Shown in pieces: positions 7,892 through 8,992 of a stretch of 8,992 nt of DNA. The stretch's first letter is position 1. Each line of letters opens with the position of its first letter. The notes below the pieces were generated by a model. The model was not told where the DNA came from. It did no database searches and was given only the letters and a program-made list of their open reading frames with translations. The position numbers and the translations under genes were made by a program. The stretch comes from Labilithrix luteola (GTDB taxonomy: Bacteria; Myxococcota_A; Polyangia; Polyangiales; Polyangiaceae): NCBI GenBank assembly GCA_026225435.1, contig JAMFST010001016.1, forward strand, positions 1 through 8,992, in the 5' to 3' direction.

Positions 7892-8522
7892 GGCGTGCGA
7901 CGAGGGAGCGCAGGATCGGATGCAGAGCGAGCTCCTCGGGAGCTCCGCGCGGGAGCGTTCCGAGGCAGGGCGCGCCGAGGTCGACGAGGTCGGCCGCGTT
8001 GGTCGGCTGGCTGCGATCGACCGTGAGGGTCGGTGTGAGAATGACGGCGTCGATCCGCGGATAGGCGGTGAGCGTCACCAGCACGTCGTGGAGCACGCCC
8101 AACCGGTTGGGGGCGACGAGGACGTGCAGTGTCGGGGCGAGTGCCGTGACGAGATCGGCGTTCCGCAGCTCGGGGGTCACCGGTGAGTGGAGCCCGCCGG
8201 GCAGCTCGAGCAGCAGCGGGGAGCGGGCGCGTGCTCTGGCCGCGTCCTCCAAAATGAGCGCCGGGTCGATCCGCTCGCCGGCCTCGGCAGCGGCTCGGTG
8301 TGGGGAGATCGGCGGCACGAACGTGTACCGTTGTTTCACGTGAAACGTTGCCCGGCGGAGAAGCCGGGTGTCGTCTTCCCCGGCCGCCCCCTGAGGGACA
8401 CCGGTCTCGATCGGCTTGTAGGCCGCGATCGGGCGCGGGGCATGAGCCAGGAGGAAGGCCTCGCCCACATGGGTCTTCCCCATCTCCGTCCCCGTGGCGG
8501 AGATTATGACCAGCGGTCCCAT
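7878..8522 (-). CDS. bioD: Dethiobiotin synthetase BioD
   Basis: BioD closes the ureido ring of dethiobiotin from 7,8-diaminononanoate, CO2 and ATP, the penultimate step of biotin synthesis, in the cytosol. The product has 214 residues from the ATG at 8522, close to the usual 220-240. Family marks are the P-loop ATGTEMGKT (9-17, Lys16), YKPIETG (35-41, Lys36), a metal-binding Asp at 51, the YTF...SPH block (66-75) and ELPGG (106-110), corresponding to EGAGG of the E. coli enzyme. Two oddities: the first P-loop Gly is Ala9, and the metal-loop motif reads ELPGG, although the Glu is kept. An upstream in-frame extension to 8675 only shadows bioF. The start lies inside the end of bioF (19-base overlap), so the two are probably co-translated. 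Its 3' end overlaps the convergent ABC gene by 14 bases, and a parS site lies inside it (8332-8347, codons 60-64). Confidence 0.92.
   Translation of the reverse strand: MGPLVIISATGTEMGKTHVGEAFLLAHAPRPIAAYKPIETGVPQGAAGEDDTRLLRRATFHVKQRYTFVPPISPHRAAAEAGERIDPALILEDAARARARSPLLLELPGGLHSPVTPELRNADLVTALAPTLHVLVAPNRLGVLHDVLVTLTAYPRIDAVILTPTLTVDRSQPTNAADLVDLGAPCLGTLPRGAPEELALHPILRSLVARLSTP
8332..8347. other. parS: parS centromere-like site (ParB/Spo0J binding) inside bioD
   Basis: TGTTTCACGTGAAACG matches the classical parS consensus TGTTTCACGTGAAACA at 15 of 16 positions. Its core GTTTCACGTGAAAC (8333-8346) is a perfect 14-bp palindrome. ParB binds such sites, spreads along flanking DNA as a CTP-dependent clamp, recruits SMC condensin and with ParA segregates the origin region. 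Within bioD it encodes Phe-His-Val-Lys-Gln (60-64) using TTT, AAA and CAA, while every other Phe, Lys and Gln codon in the gene ends in C or G. A chance match this good is very unlikely at this G+C. Known parS sites lie mostly near oriC and often inside genes. No other full-length match is present in the window. Confidence 0.88.
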
Positions 8523-8992
8523 GGCAGCTCTCGGAGTCGGTCGAGGGTGTCGTCGATCACGTCGAAGGTGTGGTTGGCGTTGACCACCAGGCGGATGCGC
8601 GCCGTCCCCGGAGCGACGGTCGGCGGGCGGACCGGGCGTGTGGGGATCCCGAGCGCCGTGATCCGCGACGCGCAATCGACGGCGTCCGTCGACGACCCGA
8701 TGACCACCGGCACCACGGGGCCGAAGCCGATCACCCGCGCTCCCAGGCCCCGCAGTCCGCGGCGGAGGCGGTCCGCCGAGGCGAACGCGCGCTCGCGGCG
8801 GTCGTCCGCTGCGATGACCCGCGGCAACGTTGCCCGGAGGGAGCGGACGAGCGCGGCCGGTGGAGCGGTGGAAAATACGAAGCTCCGGGCCCGGTTCCAG
8901 AGCCAGCGGCGAAGGGACGGGTCACCGGCCGCGAAAGCCCCCGCGCCGGCGAACGCCTTGCCGAACATGCCGAGGAGCACGTCGGGGTGGAC
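8504..8992 (-). CDS. bioF: 8-amino-7-oxononanoate synthase BioF, C-terminal part
   Basis: BioF is the pyridoxal-phosphate enzyme that condenses pimeloyl-ACP (or -CoA) with alanine to give 8-amino-7-oxononanoate (KAPA), the first committed step of biotin ring assembly. The window holds about 162 C-terminal residues; the frame is open to the right edge, so the N-terminal 220 or so residues lie outside. The PLP-binding lysine is in the GMFGKAF motif (codon at 8957-8959), followed by AGAGAFAAG and the family block NRARSFVFSTAPP. The C-terminal domain has the expected VVPVVIGSS strand and the GTARIRLVVNANHT block, where the last part usually reads R-x-x-x-x-A-x-H. The usual Thr before FGK is Met here. 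The related oxoamine synthases Kbl and HemA look similar, but the overlapping bioD settles the assignment. The TAA stop lies 19 bases inside bioD. Confidence 0.92.
   Translation of the reverse strand, partial: VHPDVLLGMFGKAFAGAGAFAAGDPSLRRWLWNRARSFVFSTAPPAALVRSLRATLPRVIAADDRRERAFASADRLRRGLRGLGARVIGFGPVVPVVIGSSTDAVDCASRITALGIPTRPVRPPTVAPGTARIRLVVNANHTFDVIDDTLDRLRELPWDRWS

Noticed and set aside
8523..8675. N-terminal extension of BioD by 51 residues
   Set aside because: The extension has Arg/Pro/Gly shadow composition over bioF, and BioD proteins begin just before the P-loop, as at ATG 8522.

Overview
The window is a stretch of ordinary-looking bacterial chromosome with very high G+C (roughly 70% by eye, codons mostly ending in G or C). 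It is densely packed, with seven protein genes and almost no spare DNA. No mobile element, CRISPR array, rRNA or tRNA is visible. The lineage cannot be fixed from sequence alone. The G+C level, a candidate sigma-54 promoter and the gene styles would fit a myxobacterium or related deltaproteobacterium, which is an inference of low to moderate confidence.

Layout from left to right. (1) The C-terminal three quarters of a clpB disaggregase gene on the + strand (2-2020), followed by a strong compound hairpin (2031-2077) that probably ends its transcript. (2) A 220-base leader (2078-2299) with tandem GTYCCGGAC repeats and a near-consensus sigma-54 -24/-12 element, leading into an unrecognised small exported protein (2300-2752, +). 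(3) A minus-strand operon reading right to left: a MoxR-family AAA+ ATPase (7156 to 6194), a DUF58 membrane protein (6119 to 4989) and a TgpA-type membrane transglutaminase with a C-terminal DUF4129 (4992 to 2767). The last two genes overlap by GTGA. This trio is a widespread but poorly understood module, thought to act in cell-envelope maturation. (4) Divergent from moxR, a lone ABC-transporter ATPase resembling the haem-exporter subunit CcmA (7205-7891, +). (5) A minus-strand biotin pair, bioF (entering from the right edge, stop at 8504) and bioD (8522 to 7878), overlapping by 19 bases. bioD also overlaps the convergent ABC gene by 14 bases.

The most notable element is not a gene. Inside bioD, at 8332-8347, lies TGTTTCACGTGAAACG, which matches the classical chromosomal parS site (ParB/Spo0J binding) at 15 of 16 positions and contains a perfect 14-bp palindrome. 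Within bioD it holds the only TTT, AAA and CAA codons for their amino acids, which suggests selection on the DNA. Because parS sites cluster near the replication origin, the window probably lies in the origin-proximal domain. No wholly new multi-gene system was found; the other genes belong to known families, except the small exported protein.
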